Assembly: GCA_035940775.1 (NCBI GenBank)
Contig: DASZEN010000046.1
Coordinates: 62,001-126,000, forward strand
Source: DASQYE01 sp035940775
GTDB taxonomy: Bacteria > Acidobacteriota > Blastocatellia > Pyrinomonadales > Pyrinomonadaceae
Direction: 5' to 3'
Length of the DNA: 64,000 bases
The notes under the pieces were generated by a model, which searched no databases, was not told the DNA's origin, and saw only the letters and a program-made list of their open reading frames with translations. The first letter of the stretch is position 1. Each line of letters opens with the position of its first letter. Below, in pieces: positions 18,767-28,359 of the stretch. A program made the translations under genes and the position numbers.

Positions 18767-19578
18767 GTTGATCTCCAAAGCTTTGGCTCCAGGTGTGAAG
18801 TGGGTGAAAGTGCGCGGGCCCCGAGAGACCAAAGGCTCCGGGCCCTGACTTTTCTGCCGACTCCAAACATCATCTTCCCTGTTTTGAGAATTAATGAACG
18901 GTCGCGCAACTGCTCTGATTCAAATGACGTTACTATTGCGTAAAGCCGGATTGACCCTAAAGATAAGATGAAGCGCCCGTCCGTGTCGAGTAAAATTGCA
19001 CGAAATTCGGAATACTTGGTCAAACTTCGCAGAAGCGCGCGTGCCTTCGACGCATATCGCGTACCAGATTGTGTGCCTAAAGGCTGCGGCTGGCGATACA
19101 AGCTAAACACTTAAACTTTAATAGCTTCAGGAAATCCGTCTGACCCCTTTATCCAAAAAATCAATTCAAAATTTCGGGGAAGCTTGCCATAAATGGATAC
19201 GAGAAAACGGACTGTTTCCCAGGTTAATGGATTCCTGTGCACAGCAAAAAAAATGTCTGTCGGGAATGGCTCTCTCGTGATAGCTTTTTATTCGCCCCGG
19301 TGGCATCTTGCGCGCGCCCCCCCTCTCCGGGCCCGGAATCGGCGCAGAGCGCACAGTGTGAGAGAGCCTGAAAGGGATGATTGAACCCTGTGGCTGAAGC
19401 GGCGGGCATCCGAAAATAGATGTACGGTCATCCATAGCACGGCTTTCATCACTGTCTTGATCCGTCGACCGAAGAATGCTCGCGCCGGGCGAGCAGGAGG
19501 GCGCGGCAGTCGCGTTGACCATCCGGATAAGTGCCGGGCAGAGCGCTTGAGGCTACACAGGAGTAGGAGGAGGAGTTG
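18767..19578. other. Long divergent intergenic region
   Basis: About 800 bases between the TonB-receptor start and the MOSC gene. Several short frames exist but none has a convincing start, Shine-Dalgarno or recognisable protein. It should contain the promoters of both genes; no specific motif could be assigned. Confidence 0.4.
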
Positions 19579-20139
19579 ATGGTGGCAGGGGTAAAACATC
19601 TGACGATGCAAGAGCTTGAAGCGGGGTTAGACGCTATTCGCCGGTCGCCAAAAGATGAAGGTCTGCTGGGACTGATCGTCAGAAGGCCGCGTGTCGACGA
19701 GCGAGAAATTCTGGAAGAAGCCGAGCTTCATCCGACGGAGGGTCTTGTGGGTGATAGCTGGAAAAGGCGTCGCAGCTCTCGTACGCCCGACGGGTCGGCG
19801 CATCCCGAGATGCAGCTCAACATAATGAACTCCCGCGTGATCGCGCTCGTGGCGCAAGCCAGAGATCGCTGGCAACTGGCGGGCGATCAGCTCTTCATAG
19901 ACATGGATTTGAGCGCCGAAAACCTGCCTCCGGGGACACGACTGGCGCTCGGCTCAGCCCTGATCGAAGTCACCGCTCAACCCCATACGGGCTGCAAAAA
20001 ATTCGTGGCGCGTTTCGGGCTCGATGCGATGAAATTCGTCAATTCACCTGTGGGAAAACAGCTTCACCTGCGCGGCATCAATGCTAAGGTCGTCGAGCCC
20101 GGCGTGATTCGCGTCGGTCAACTGGCGAAGAAAATCTAA
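19579..20139 (+). CDS. MOSC-domain protein
   Basis: A 186-residue protein with a very strong ribosome-binding site (GGAGGAGGAG) before the ATG. The MOSC signature is present: LHPTEGLVGDSWKRR, QLNIMNSRVIALVA, GDQLFIDMDLSAENLPPGTR and the conserved Cys in QPHTGCKKF. The C-terminal Cys is the residue linked to sulfur or molybdopterin handling in the family, which includes the molybdenum-cofactor sulfurase C-terminal domain and YiiM-like reductases. It stands as a single-domain protein. It is convergent with the MocR-type regulator, so it is probably transcribed alone. The substrate is not known. Confidence 0.88.
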   Translation: MVAGVKHLTMQELEAGLDAIRRSPKDEGLLGLIVRRPRVDEREILEEAELHPTEGLVGDSWKRRRSSRTPDGSAHPEMQLNIMNSRVIALVAQARDRWQLAGDQLFIDMDLSAENLPPGTRLALGSALIEVTAQPHTGCKKFVARFGLDAMKFVNSPVGKQLHLRGINAKVVEPGVIRVGQLAKKI

Positions 20140-20250
20140 GGAAGTTTCACCTGCCATCGAGTAGCTCCCACCAGAAGCGTGCCGCCGTTCAGGTTTGCCG
20201 CCCGGTTCCGAAGCGACCAGCTTTTTTTAAGAGAGACCGAACGGGGGATT

Positions 20251-21648
20251 TCAGAGAATCGAAAGGCACGGGTCAGGTGTGCCCTGCAAAACTCCCCTGA
20301 TGATGGCGAGCCCTCTTTCAAGCTGCGCACGGCTTCGCGGCGCTCCGAGACAGACGCGAACGGCGTGCGGCGCTTCCTCGCGACCGGGGACGAACGCCTC
20401 CGATGAGGTGACGACGACGCCACGGCGTCTGAGTTGGGCCGTAAATTCGCTGCCGCGCCAGGGCTCTGGCAGGCGTAGCCAGATATGAAAGCTGAGCGGG
20501 TAGGCATCGAAATCGAAGCCTTCGAGGGCGCGATTGGCGATCTCCTGCCGCGCCGCCGCCTCGGCTCGCTTCTGTTCAACGAGGCGGTCAGCCGTACCAT
20601 CCTTAATCCACTCGGAGGCGATCTCGGCCATCAAAGGCGCGGCCATCCAAACCGTCGCGCGCAGGGCCGTGGCGAGCGTCTCTACCATTCGCTCCGGGGC
20701 GACGAGGTAACCGATTCGCATCCCGCCCGCGATGCTCTTCGACGTGCTCAGGATGTAGTAGCTGTTTTCCGGCGCGAAAGAAGAGAGCGGCGGCGGCGGG
20801 CTCGGCAACATAAAGCTGTGCACGTCGTCTTCGATGATCGACACGTCGTGCGCCCTGGCGATGGCCGCGATCTCACGCCTGCGTGCTTCCGGCATCATCG
20901 TCCCCAGAGGGTTTTGAATGGTCGGAATCGTGTAGAGCACCCGTGCCGAATCGACCTTGCAGGCCTGGTCGAAAGCATCGGGCAGGATGCCCTGATCGTC
21001 CATCGCGAGCCCCTGTAAGCGAAGATTTAGAAGATGCGCCAGATTCTTCATCCCCGGATACGTCAGGCTTTCGGTGAAAATGGTATCGCCCGGCTTAGTC
21101 AGTGTCGAGAAGACGACCGTCATGGCGTGCAACGCTCCGTTGCACACGAGGATTTGTTGCGGGTGCGCTTTGAGGCCGGAACGGGCCACCCACGCGGCCC
21201 CCGCGATGCGATGTCGTTCGGCTCCCGCAGCCGGTTGATAGCCCATCAGGGCAGAGAGGCCGGGGCGTTCGGCAAGACTCGAAAGCGTCTTCGTCAAGGC
21301 CTGCCCGAGCGGATCGCCGACCGTCAGCGGCGGGATATTAGAACTCAGATCAATTAAGTCCTCATCTTCAATCTCCGAAGGCGCTGGGAAGGCGTCATCG
21401 AAAAGACCCTCTTTGACGAACGTGCCGCGACCCGTCTCGCCGACGAGCAATCCGCGCCGCGCCGCTTCCGAATAGGCGCGCGTGATCGTTCCCGTATTGA
21501 CGCCCAGGTGGTTTGCCAGGTCGCGGTGCGTCGGCATCTGATCGCCCGGTTTGAGACGACCGCGCTCGATGTCCTCTGCAATGGCCTCGACGATGGCTAC
21601 GTAACGCGGGCCGCCATGACGGCTCAACTCTGGAGTCCACATTGTCAT
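20251..21648 (-). CDS. MocR/PdxR-type GntR transcriptional regulator with aminotransferase-like domain
   Basis: A 465-residue protein from the ATG at MTMWTPEL; a further 20-residue upstream extension is possible but unlike the family. The N-terminal winged helix (about 10-80) reads MPTHRDLANHLGVNTGTITR and LVGETGRGTFV. The rest is a type I aminotransferase-like domain with the PLP-lysine region STSKSIAGGMRIGYL. MocR regulators sense PLP or aminated ligands. It is divergent from the aminotransferase gene, with about 190 bases between, the classic layout for a MocR regulator controlling its neighbours. A TGTCGC-N11-GCGACA inverted repeat lies just upstream of its start. Confidence 0.9.
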   Translation of the reverse strand: MTMWTPELSRHGGPRYVAIVEAIAEDIERGRLKPGDQMPTHRDLANHLGVNTGTITRAYSEAARRGLLVGETGRGTFVKEGLFDDAFPAPSEIEDEDLIDLSSNIPPLTVGDPLGQALTKTLSSLAERPGLSALMGYQPAAGAERHRIAGAAWVARSGLKAHPQQILVCNGALHAMTVVFSTLTKPGDTIFTESLTYPGMKNLAHLLNLRLQGLAMDDQGILPDAFDQACKVDSARVLYTIPTIQNPLGTMMPEARRREIAAIARAHDVSIIEDDVHSFMLPSPPPPLSSFAPENSYYILSTSKSIAGGMRIGYLVAPERMVETLATALRATVWMAAPLMAEIASEWIKDGTADRLVEQKRAEAAARQEIANRALEGFDFDAYPLSFHIWLRLPEPWRGSEFTAQLRRRGVVVTSSEAFVPGREEAPHAVRVCLGAPRSRAQLERGLAIIRGVLQGTPDPCLSIL

Positions 21649-21673
21649 AGTAAGATTCTTGTTGACAGCTTCA

Positions 21674-21696
21674 ATGTCGCGGTTTATATTAGCGAC
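21674..21696. promoter_or_regulatory. Inverted repeat TGTCGC-N11-GCGACA, operator candidate for the MocR regulator
   Basis: A six-base inverted repeat with an AT-rich 11-base spacer sits 26 bases ahead of the regulator's start, within the divergent promoter region shared with the aminotransferase gene. Position and symmetry suggest a GntR-type operator; no experimental consensus is available to compare. Confidence 0.4.
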
Positions 21697-21839
21697 AATT
21701 CTTCGCATTTGTCAAATTGTATGCGTACAATCAGCGGGTCAATCGTTCGTGGTTCAAGAAATGGCGATGAAAGTCGAGGCCGCTCGAACCATGCGTTCTG
21801 GCTCATCCCTGTCCACCTTTCTCCGAAGAGGCACACAAA

Positions 21840-23003
21840 ATGAAGATACCCCCTTTCCTGCTTGACCAATGGCTCGATCACTATCATTTCGTAGCCGCGA
21901 CGCCGCCCGAGTTCAATCTGGCTTCGAGCACGGGGCCGCACTGGACGCTTGGCGAGCTACTCGGGTTAGTAGACGCGGACGAACAGCATCGGCTTTCGGA
22001 GACGAAATTAAGCTATTCCAGCGCGCGCGGCCACGAAACGCTGCGGCAGTCAATCGCGGAGATGCAGGGCGCGAGCGCCGAACAGGTGCAAATCCTGACG
22101 GGCGCATCCGAAGCCCTGCTCATCCTCTTCTGCCTCGCTGCCGAACCGGGCGCAAACGTCATCTTACCATCTCCGCTATTTCCTTCCACGGCTGTCCTCG
22201 CCGATTTATTCGGCCTTGAGACGCGCTTTTATCACCTGCGGCGTGGGAACGATTTCAGCGTCGATCCGCATGAGATCGAAAAATTGACCGATGACAGGAC
22301 GAAGCTGTTGTTCGTCAATACGCCGCACAATCCGACGGGCGCGACCCTGAGCGACGAGGAGCTGCGCCATTTGCACGACTTCGCGGCCGCGCGCGGCATC
22401 CAGTTCGTCTCGGACGAAGTCTATCACCCAATCTATCACGGGCGCGAAACCGGTTCGGCCGCCGCGTTGCCGCATGCCACGGTTCTGGGCGGCTTCTCCA
22501 AATCGCTTTCATTGAGCGGTCTGCGAGTCGGGTGGATCGTCGAACGCGACCCCGCGCGCCTGCAATCGTACCTGACGGCGCGGCAATACTTTACGATCTC
22601 GAACTCCGTGCTCAGCGAAGAGTTGGGCGTCATCGCCATCCGGCACCGCGAAACCATATTCGCGCGGACGCGCAAGGCGGCAGGCGCGAACCTCTCCCTG
22701 TTGGAGCAATTCTTCGCCGAGCATACGGATCAGCTCGCTTGGGTTCGACCGCGCGGCGGGATGACGGCCTTCCCGTGGTTAAGACAGGGGGGCGACGCGC
22801 GCGAGTTTTGCCGTGTTCTGGCAGAGCAGCATGGGGTGCTGCTCGTGCCGGGCGACTGTTTCGGCGCGCCGGATCATTTCCGGCTGGGGTTCGGGGTGGC
22901 CGAGGAAGGGTTCAGTAGAGGGTTGGAGAGGTTCGCGGATTTTCTGAAAACGCGCGGACGGGCAGGCGCGAGCGCTTCGCGCATGGCGCTGTCTTCGATC
23001 TGA
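21840..23003 (+). CDS. PLP-dependent aminotransferase, class I/II
   Basis: A 387-residue fold type I aminotransferase. The landmarks are NTPHNPTGATLSDEEL (substrate-cofactor loop), FVSDEVYHPIYHG (Asp that pairs with the pyridine nitrogen) and GGFSKSLSLSGLRVGW, whose Lys forms the PLP Schiff base. The C-terminal Arg region VPGDCFGAPDHFRLGFG fits substrate carboxylate binding. Substrate specificity cannot be read from the sequence. It starts the plus-strand run that includes a transsulfuration-type enzyme, an aldehyde dehydrogenase and a decarboxylase, and is divergent from the MocR regulator, so amine or amino-acid induction is likely. Confidence 0.9.
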   Translation: MKIPPFLLDQWLDHYHFVAATPPEFNLASSTGPHWTLGELLGLVDADEQHRLSETKLSYSSARGHETLRQSIAEMQGASAEQVQILTGASEALLILFCLAAEPGANVILPSPLFPSTAVLADLFGLETRFYHLRRGNDFSVDPHEIEKLTDDRTKLLFVNTPHNPTGATLSDEELRHLHDFAAARGIQFVSDEVYHPIYHGRETGSAAALPHATVLGGFSKSLSLSGLRVGWIVERDPARLQSYLTARQYFTISNSVLSEELGVIAIRHRETIFARTRKAAGANLSLLEQFFAEHTDQLAWVRPRGGMTAFPWLRQGGDAREFCRVLAEQHGVLLVPGDCFGAPDHFRLGFGVAEEGFSRGLERFADFLKTRGRAGASASRMALSSI

Positions 23004-23060
23004 AAGACGGGTTTTGAAATGTGCGGAAGGTAAGCTCAGAAGAAAAGAGGATTTTGAAAG

Positions 23061-24245
23061 ATGAAGAAGGAAGGTTCCGAAGACATGGGTTTGCAGACCC
23101 GAGTCCTGCACGAGTCGAGCCAGCTCAATGAGACTCACGCGGTCACGGCTCCCATCTGGCAGACCTCGACTTTCAGCGCCGACTCGCCCGGACATCTGGC
23201 CGAGCTGGGGCAAGCCAAACACCCGAGCGAGTTCTACACGCGCTACGGCAATCCGACCCACAAGCAGGTCGAAGGCGTGCTCGCGGCGCTCGAAGGCGGC
23301 GAGGCGGCGCTCGTGACCGGCTCCGGCATGGGGGCGATCTTCACAGCCGTGATGACTCTTTTAGAGCGCGGCGATCACGCCGTTGCACAACACAACCATT
23401 ACGCGGGGAGTACGAAACTGTTTCGCGATTTGCTGCCGCGCTGGGGCATCGAACGCACCTTCGTCGATCAGACCGCGACGGAACAATTCGCAGAGGCGAT
23501 TCGACCCAATACGAAATTGATCTACATTGAATCGCCCGTGAACCCTCTGCTGCACCTGACGGACTTGCGCGCCGTCGCCGAGCTTGCCAGGAGCAAGGGC
23601 ATCACGACCATCATCGACAACACCTTCGCCACCCCTGTCAATCAACAACCGCTGAAGCTCGGCATCGATGTGGTCGTCCACAGCGCGACGAAATATCTGG
23701 GCGGCCACCATGACCTGAGCGCGGGAGCCATCATCGCCTCCGAGTCTTTCCTGGAGCAGGCTTGGGAACTGGCAATCGTCGCGGGCGCGGTGCTCAGCCC
23801 CTTCGATGCGTGGCTGCTGATGCGTGGGATAAAGACGCTCGGCCTGCGCGTCGAGCGACAGAATCAGAATGCGCTGGCGCTGGCGCAATTTCTCGAATCG
23901 CACCCGCGAGTCGAGCGCGTTAATTATCCGGGGCTCGAATCGCACCCGCAGCATGCGCTCGCCCGCCGCCAGATGAGCGGATTCACGGGCATGATGAGCG
24001 TCGTGTTGAAAGGCGACTACGCGGCGGCCGAAAGGTTCATCTCCGCCTTAAAGCTTGCCAGGTGCGCCGTGAGCCTGGGCGGCGTCGAGACTCTGGTTGC
24101 GCCCGTCGCGGCGATGTGGAGCCACCAGCACTCTGCGGAGCAGCGCCGCGCCATAGGCATCGGCGACACGCTGGTACGAATCTCGGTCGGCATAGAGGAC
24201 GAGCGCGACCTCGTCGCAGACTTCGCGCAGGCGTTGGAGAAATAA
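23061..24245 (+). CDS. Cys/Met-metabolism PLP enzyme (cystathionine gamma-synthase/lyase family)
   Basis: A 394-residue member of the transsulfuration family. It shows YTRYGNPTHKQVEGVLAALE, GSGMGAIFTAVM, IIDNTFATPVNQQPL and the PLP lysine in VHSATKYLGGHHD. The Tyr and Arg of YTRYGNPT bind the phosphate of the neighbouring subunit's PLP. Where methionine gamma-lyases have a Cys (YGCT), this protein has YAGST, arguing against a methionine lyase. Synthase and lyase activities cannot be separated by eye. It follows the aminotransferase after 57 bases on the same strand and is probably co-transcribed with it. Confidence 0.88.
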   Translation: MKKEGSEDMGLQTRVLHESSQLNETHAVTAPIWQTSTFSADSPGHLAELGQAKHPSEFYTRYGNPTHKQVEGVLAALEGGEAALVTGSGMGAIFTAVMTLLERGDHAVAQHNHYAGSTKLFRDLLPRWGIERTFVDQTATEQFAEAIRPNTKLIYIESPVNPLLHLTDLRAVAELARSKGITTIIDNTFATPVNQQPLKLGIDVVVHSATKYLGGHHDLSAGAIIASESFLEQAWELAIVAGAVLSPFDAWLLMRGIKTLGLRVERQNQNALALAQFLESHPRVERVNYPGLESHPQHALARRQMSGFTGMMSVVLKGDYAAAERFISALKLARCAVSLGGVETLVAPVAAMWSHQHSAEQRRAIGIGDTLVRISVGIEDERDLVADFAQALEK

Positions 24246-24408
24246 ACGGGGAATCCGATTGCGGAGTTCCTGAAAGGCCGTTTACAGATTGAAAGACAAA
24301 AATCCTCCGTCCGCATTCAATTTGTTAAGCGGCACACCCGCACTCCGCAATCGAACCGGGCGGCCGATTCTTCTTTGAATGAACGGTCGGTGATTGAGAA
24401 GTTTTGAG

Positions 24409-25836
24409 ATGGCGATAGCGACGATCAATCCGGCGACCGCTGAACTGCTGAAGAGCTTTGAGCCGCTCTCCGCGGCCTTGATCGAAGAAAAGCTGGGGCT
24501 GGCCGCCGAGACTTTCCGCGCCTACAGGCGCACGCCCCTGCCTGCGCGTGCCTGTATGCTTTTACGAGTCGCCGCGTTGCTGGAAGCGGAAAAGGATCGT
24601 TTCAGTCGTCTCATCACGACCGAGATGGGCAAGCCCGTTCGGGCATCAGCCAGGGAGATTGAAAAGAGCGCGAGGCTTTGCCGTTACTACGCGAAGGAAT
24701 CGGCAGCGTTTCTGGCAGAGGAATGCGTCCCGACCGGCGCACACAAAAGCTACGTTCGCTATGAGCCCATTGGCCCGGTGCTCGCCGTGATGCCGTGGAA
24801 CTTTCCCTTCTGGCAGGTCATACGCGTCGCCGCTCCGGCGCTGATGGCCGGAAACGTAGTCCTTCTCAAGCACGCCTCGAACGTGCCGCAGTGTGCCCTC
24901 GCGCTCGAAGAGCTTTTCCGTCGCGCTCGCTTTCCGCAAGGCGCGTTCCAGACATTGCTCACGGGTTCCGAAGAGGTCGCCCGCGTGATCGCAGACCCGC
25001 GCATCGCCGCCGTCACGCTGACGGGCAGCGAACCCGCCGGAAGTTCGGTCGCGAGTTGTGCGGGCAAACACATCAAAAAGAGCGTGCTCGAATTGGGCGG
25101 CAGCGACCCCTTCATCGTCATGCCGAGCGCCGATGTGGAAGAAGCCTCGAAGGCGGCCGTCCGGGCGCGCACGGTCAATAGCGGCCAGTCGTGCGTCGCG
25201 GCCAAACGGTTCATCATCGCCGAGGAGATTTACGACGAGTTCGAGCGCCGCTTCGTAGAGGGAATGGAACGCTTGCGTGTGGGCGACCCGCTCGACGAGG
25301 CGACGGAAGTGGGCCCACTCGCGACCGAGGGGGCGCTTTGTGAGCTGGACGCGCAGGTGCAAAGTTTGCTGGCGGCGGGCGCGCGTCTCCTCATGGGCGG
25401 CAGACGGCTCTCGCGCCCAGGCTTTTACTACGCGCCGAGCGTGCTCACGGAAATTCCACGCAGCGCGCCCGCCTATCGCGAGGAGCTGTTCGGGCCGGTC
25501 GCTCTACTGTTTCGCGCGCGTGACCTGGAAGAGGCCATCCGGCTCGCCAACGATACGCCCTTCGGGCTTGCGGCGAGCGCGTGGACGAATACGGAAACGG
25601 AGCGCGCGCGCTTCATAGAAGAGATCGAGGCCGGTTCCGTCTTTATCAACGGCATGGTGGCCTCAGACCCGCGCCTGCCCTTTGGCGGCGTGAAACGCTC
25701 CGGGTACGGGCGCGAACTCGGCGCGCAAGGGCTTCGGGAATACGTCAACGCCAAAACCATCTGGATCGAAAACTGGTATCCGCCGAAGGTGGGCCTGAGC
25801 GTCGAAGAGCAGGGCTGGAAGAGAGGGCGTTTATGA
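24409..25836 (+). CDS. NAD(P)-dependent aldehyde dehydrogenase, succinate-semialdehyde type
   Basis: A 475-residue aldehyde dehydrogenase beginning MAIATINPATAELLKSF, a start typical of the short succinate-semialdehyde dehydrogenase group. The catalytic general base is in VLELGGSDPFIV and the nucleophile Cys in NSGQSCVAAKRF. MPWNFPFWQVIR is the cofactor and tunnel motif, and ELFGPVALLF is also conserved. The likely reaction oxidises a semialdehyde formed by the neighbouring aminotransferase or decarboxylase. Its last codons overlap the next gene by the ATGA arrangement, which indicates translational coupling. The in-frame TTG 15 bases upstream is less likely as the start. Confidence 0.9.
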   Translation: MAIATINPATAELLKSFEPLSAALIEEKLGLAAETFRAYRRTPLPARACMLLRVAALLEAEKDRFSRLITTEMGKPVRASAREIEKSARLCRYYAKESAAFLAEECVPTGAHKSYVRYEPIGPVLAVMPWNFPFWQVIRVAAPALMAGNVVLLKHASNVPQCALALEELFRRARFPQGAFQTLLTGSEEVARVIADPRIAAVTLTGSEPAGSSVASCAGKHIKKSVLELGGSDPFIVMPSADVEEASKAAVRARTVNSGQSCVAAKRFIIAEEIYDEFERRFVEGMERLRVGDPLDEATEVGPLATEGALCELDAQVQSLLAAGARLLMGGRRLSRPGFYYAPSVLTEIPRSAPAYREELFGPVALLFRARDLEEAIRLANDTPFGLAASAWTNTETERARFIEEIEAGSVFINGMVASDPRLPFGGVKRSGYGRELGAQGLREYVNAKTIWIENWYPPKVGLSVEEQGWKRGRL

Positions 25837-27260
25837 ATCGTTCGGTTTTGCCCGCGTCCGCTTTCATCGATCCTTGGGGCGGAAATCGTAAAGAGATCGA
25901 GCGGTTGTTCCGCGAGGCCGTCGCGCTGCTTCTACCCTTTTTGACCGAAGCGGCGGCGCGCTCGCCGCTGCCCGTCGCCTCCATACCCGAAGCCCTCATA
26001 CCGGAAACTTCGGTCGCCGCAGATGAGTTGCTCGAAAAGCTGCGCCCGTTGATCGCGGATTCGATGAACTTGGCGAATCCAGGCTTCATAGGCCACATGA
26101 ACTCCATGCCGACGACCGTTTCGATCCTCGGCGATCTGGTCGCCTCGGCGCTCAGTAATAACATGCTGTTTTATGAGCTATCGCCGGTCTTTACTCCGCT
26201 CGAGGTGCTGCTGATGAAACAGTTCGCGCGGCTCTTCGGCCTCGGCGAACGCGCGGGCGGCGTCCTTTTGGGGTCGGGTACGATGGCGAATCTACAAATA
26301 CTGGCCGTGGCCCGCAACATCAGGTTCGGCTCGATGGAAAAGGGAATCCAATCGTCACGAACGTCGCCCGTCATCCTGGCCTCAGAAGCGGCGCACGCCT
26401 CCGTCCGCAAGGCGGCGATGATTCTGGGGCTCGGAACCTCGTCCGTAATACCGGTGGCGACCGACGAGCACTCGCGTATGAGGCCGGAAAGCCTGCGCGA
26501 CGAGATCGTAAAAGCGAGGGCCGACGGGCATGACCCGTTCTGTGTCGTCGCCACTGCGGGCACGACCGTCACCGGAAACATCGATCCGCTTGTCGAGATA
26601 GGAAGAATCGCGCGCGAACACGACCTCTGGTTTCACACGGACGCGGCGTACGGAGGCGCGCTCGTCTTCTCTGAGAAGTACGGGCATCGTCTGACTGGCA
26701 TAGAGCAGGCCGATTCCGTCACGTTCAATCCGCAGAAGTGGCTTTACGTGAGTAACGGCTGCGCGATGGCCCTGTTCAGGAACACGGGAGAGATGGAGCA
26801 GGCTTTCAGAGTTCCGTCCCCCTACGCGGGCGATGACGGAGGATTCACCAACCTCGGCGAGATAACCGTGCACGGAAGTCGCCGCGTCGAAGTCCTTAAA
26901 CTCTGGCTCTCGCTGCAACACATAGGCCGTCGTGGCTATCGTCAACTGGTCGACGAGGGATGCCGCCTCGCAGAGCACTTCCTCAGTAAGGTTGAAGAGC
27001 GACCACATTTTGAGCTTGTGGGCAAGCCCGACATGAACATCTTATGTTTTCGCGGCACGCCCGAAGCGGTTTCCCCGGCCCGTTGGGACGAATGGAACAC
27101 AAGGCTTCAAGCCTACCTGCTGCGCGAGAAGGGTTTCTTCCTCTCGTGCCCACCATACAGGGGCGCGCACTGGTTGCGCGTCGTCCTGCTGAACCCGTAC
27201 GCAGATGAACAGATGGTCGACCGATTGTTCGACGACATAGATTCTTTCGCCGTTGAATAA
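25833..27260 (+). CDS. PLP-dependent group II amino acid decarboxylase
   Basis: A 475-residue protein whose ATG overlaps the stop of the aldehyde dehydrogenase gene (ATGA). A longer open frame upstream lies inside that gene and is not used. It has the group II decarboxylase features: NPGFIGHMNSMPTT, GVLLGSGTMANLQ, FHTDAAYGGALVFS (Asp pairing with PLP) and FNPQKWLYVSNGCAM (PLP lysine). The group includes aromatic-amino-acid, glutamate, histidine and 2,4-diaminobutyrate decarboxylases; substrate choice is not determinable here. With the coupled aldehyde dehydrogenase and an aminotransferase it suggests amine formation and oxidation, or the breakdown of a diamine. Confidence 0.9.
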   Translation: MNRSVLPASAFIDPWGGNRKEIERLFREAVALLLPFLTEAAARSPLPVASIPEALIPETSVAADELLEKLRPLIADSMNLANPGFIGHMNSMPTTVSILGDLVASALSNNMLFYELSPVFTPLEVLLMKQFARLFGLGERAGGVLLGSGTMANLQILAVARNIRFGSMEKGIQSSRTSPVILASEAAHASVRKAAMILGLGTSSVIPVATDEHSRMRPESLRDEIVKARADGHDPFCVVATAGTTVTGNIDPLVEIGRIAREHDLWFHTDAAYGGALVFSEKYGHRLTGIEQADSVTFNPQKWLYVSNGCAMALFRNTGEMEQAFRVPSPYAGDDGGFTNLGEITVHGSRRVEVLKLWLSLQHIGRRGYRQLVDEGCRLAEHFLSKVEERPHFELVGKPDMNILCFRGTPEAVSPARWDEWNTRLQAYLLREKGFFLSCPPYRGAHWLRVVLLNPYADEQMVDRLFDDIDSFAVE

Positions 27261-27275
27261 ACAGAGGAGATTTTG

Positions 27276-28214
27276 ATGCGTATCGCGATCTACGGTACGG
27301 GCGGGGCAGGCGGCTACTTTGGCGCACATCTGGCGCGCGCCGGTGAGGATGTCATCTTCATCGCGCGCGGCGAGCACTTGCGGGCGATTCTCGAAAAGGG
27401 TTTGCGAGTCGAAACAGCTAAGGGTGAAATCCTGGTTCATCCGGCGCAGGCGACCGCCGACCCGGCGCAGGTCGGCGCAGTCGACTTGGTGATCGTCGGA
27501 GTAAAAACGTGGCAGGTCGGAGAGTCTGCCAGCGCCATGCAACCGATGATGGGCCGCGAGACATTCGTCGTGACGTTGCAGAACGGCGTCGAAGCGGCAC
27601 CGCAGTTGGCGGCTGTGCTTGGCGCTGATCGTATCCTGGGCGGCCTGTGCGGAACCTTCAGCCTGGTGGCCGGGCCGGGCCACATTCGCAGCATCGGCGA
27701 AACCAATTTCATAAAGTTTGGCGAACTGGACAACCGGCCAAGCGACAGAACACGACGGCTGCGCGAAACCTTCGAGCGTGCCGGTGTGAAAGCGGAGATT
27801 CCGCCCGACATTCAAGTCGCTCTCTGGGAAAAGCTCCTGCTGGTTTCCTATGGCGGCCTGGGGGCGATAGCACGCGCTCCCGTCGGTATCCTGCGCGCCT
27901 TGCCGGAGACGCGGCGGATGATCGAAAGGGGTATGCGAGAGATTCTGGCTGTCGCTCGTGCGCGTCAGATTCCTCTGGCGGACAGTAGCGTTGAGAAGAC
28001 GATGGCGCTTCTGGACTCCCTGGTGCCGGGCGGGACGACCTCCCTGCAAAGGGATATTGCGGCGGGTAAGCCGTCCGAACTAGACGCCTGGAACGGCGCG
28101 GTCGTGCGTCTCGGCCGAGAGGCAGGCGTCGCCACGCCCCTGCACGAGTTCATCTATCATAGTTTGTTGCCGTCGGAGCTGCGTGCGCGCGGGAAAGTAC
28201 AGTTTCCGTCGTGA
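27276..28214 (+). CDS. panE: 2-dehydropantoate 2-reductase family (ketopantoate reductase)
   Basis: A 312-residue NADP-dependent reductase with an N-terminal Rossmann motif (IAIYGTGGAGGYFGAHLARAG), the conserved TLQNGVEAAPQLA, the catalytic-lysine region LWEKLLLVSYGGLGAIAR and the C-terminal NGAVVRLGREAGVATP. PanE makes pantoate for coenzyme A. However, the family contains many paralogues acting on other 2-keto acids, and the setting here (15 bases after a decarboxylase, with amine-catabolism genes) leaves a catabolic keto-acid reductase possible. An ATG with AGAGGAG upstream is the start. Family assignment is firm, physiological substrate less so. Confidence 0.82.
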   Translation: MRIAIYGTGGAGGYFGAHLARAGEDVIFIARGEHLRAILEKGLRVETAKGEILVHPAQATADPAQVGAVDLVIVGVKTWQVGESASAMQPMMGRETFVVTLQNGVEAAPQLAAVLGADRILGGLCGTFSLVAGPGHIRSIGETNFIKFGELDNRPSDRTRRLRETFERAGVKAEIPPDIQVALWEKLLLVSYGGLGAIARAPVGILRALPETRRMIERGMREILAVARARQIPLADSSVEKTMALLDSLVPGGTTSLQRDIAAGKPSELDAWNGAVVRLGREAGVATPLHEFIYHSLLPSELRARGKVQFPS

Positions 28215-28359
28215 AACAGTCGCCCGCAGGTGTGAGCTTGCGAGAGGACACGTTGAACCGCTTTGCTGGAAGTTTCAATGTCGGATTATGAAGCGCACCC
28301 AGGAGGGCTGCTGCATCTGCGGCCGCGCCTATAAAAATTCTTCCGCTTCGGATAAACGC

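Noticed and set aside
19100..19578. Region ahead of the MOSC gene examined for a molybdenum-cofactor riboswitch
   Set aside because: No recognisable conserved helices or aptamer core; only a GC-rich stretch.
25581..25832. Upstream extension of the decarboxylase frame by 84 codons
   Set aside because: It lies within the aldehyde dehydrogenase gene in another frame; the ATGA overlap at 25833 marks the start.
27042..28049. A 335-residue minus-strand frame opposite the PanE-like gene
   Set aside because: Antisense to two genes with conserved motifs; its own sequence is Arg/Gln-rich without features.
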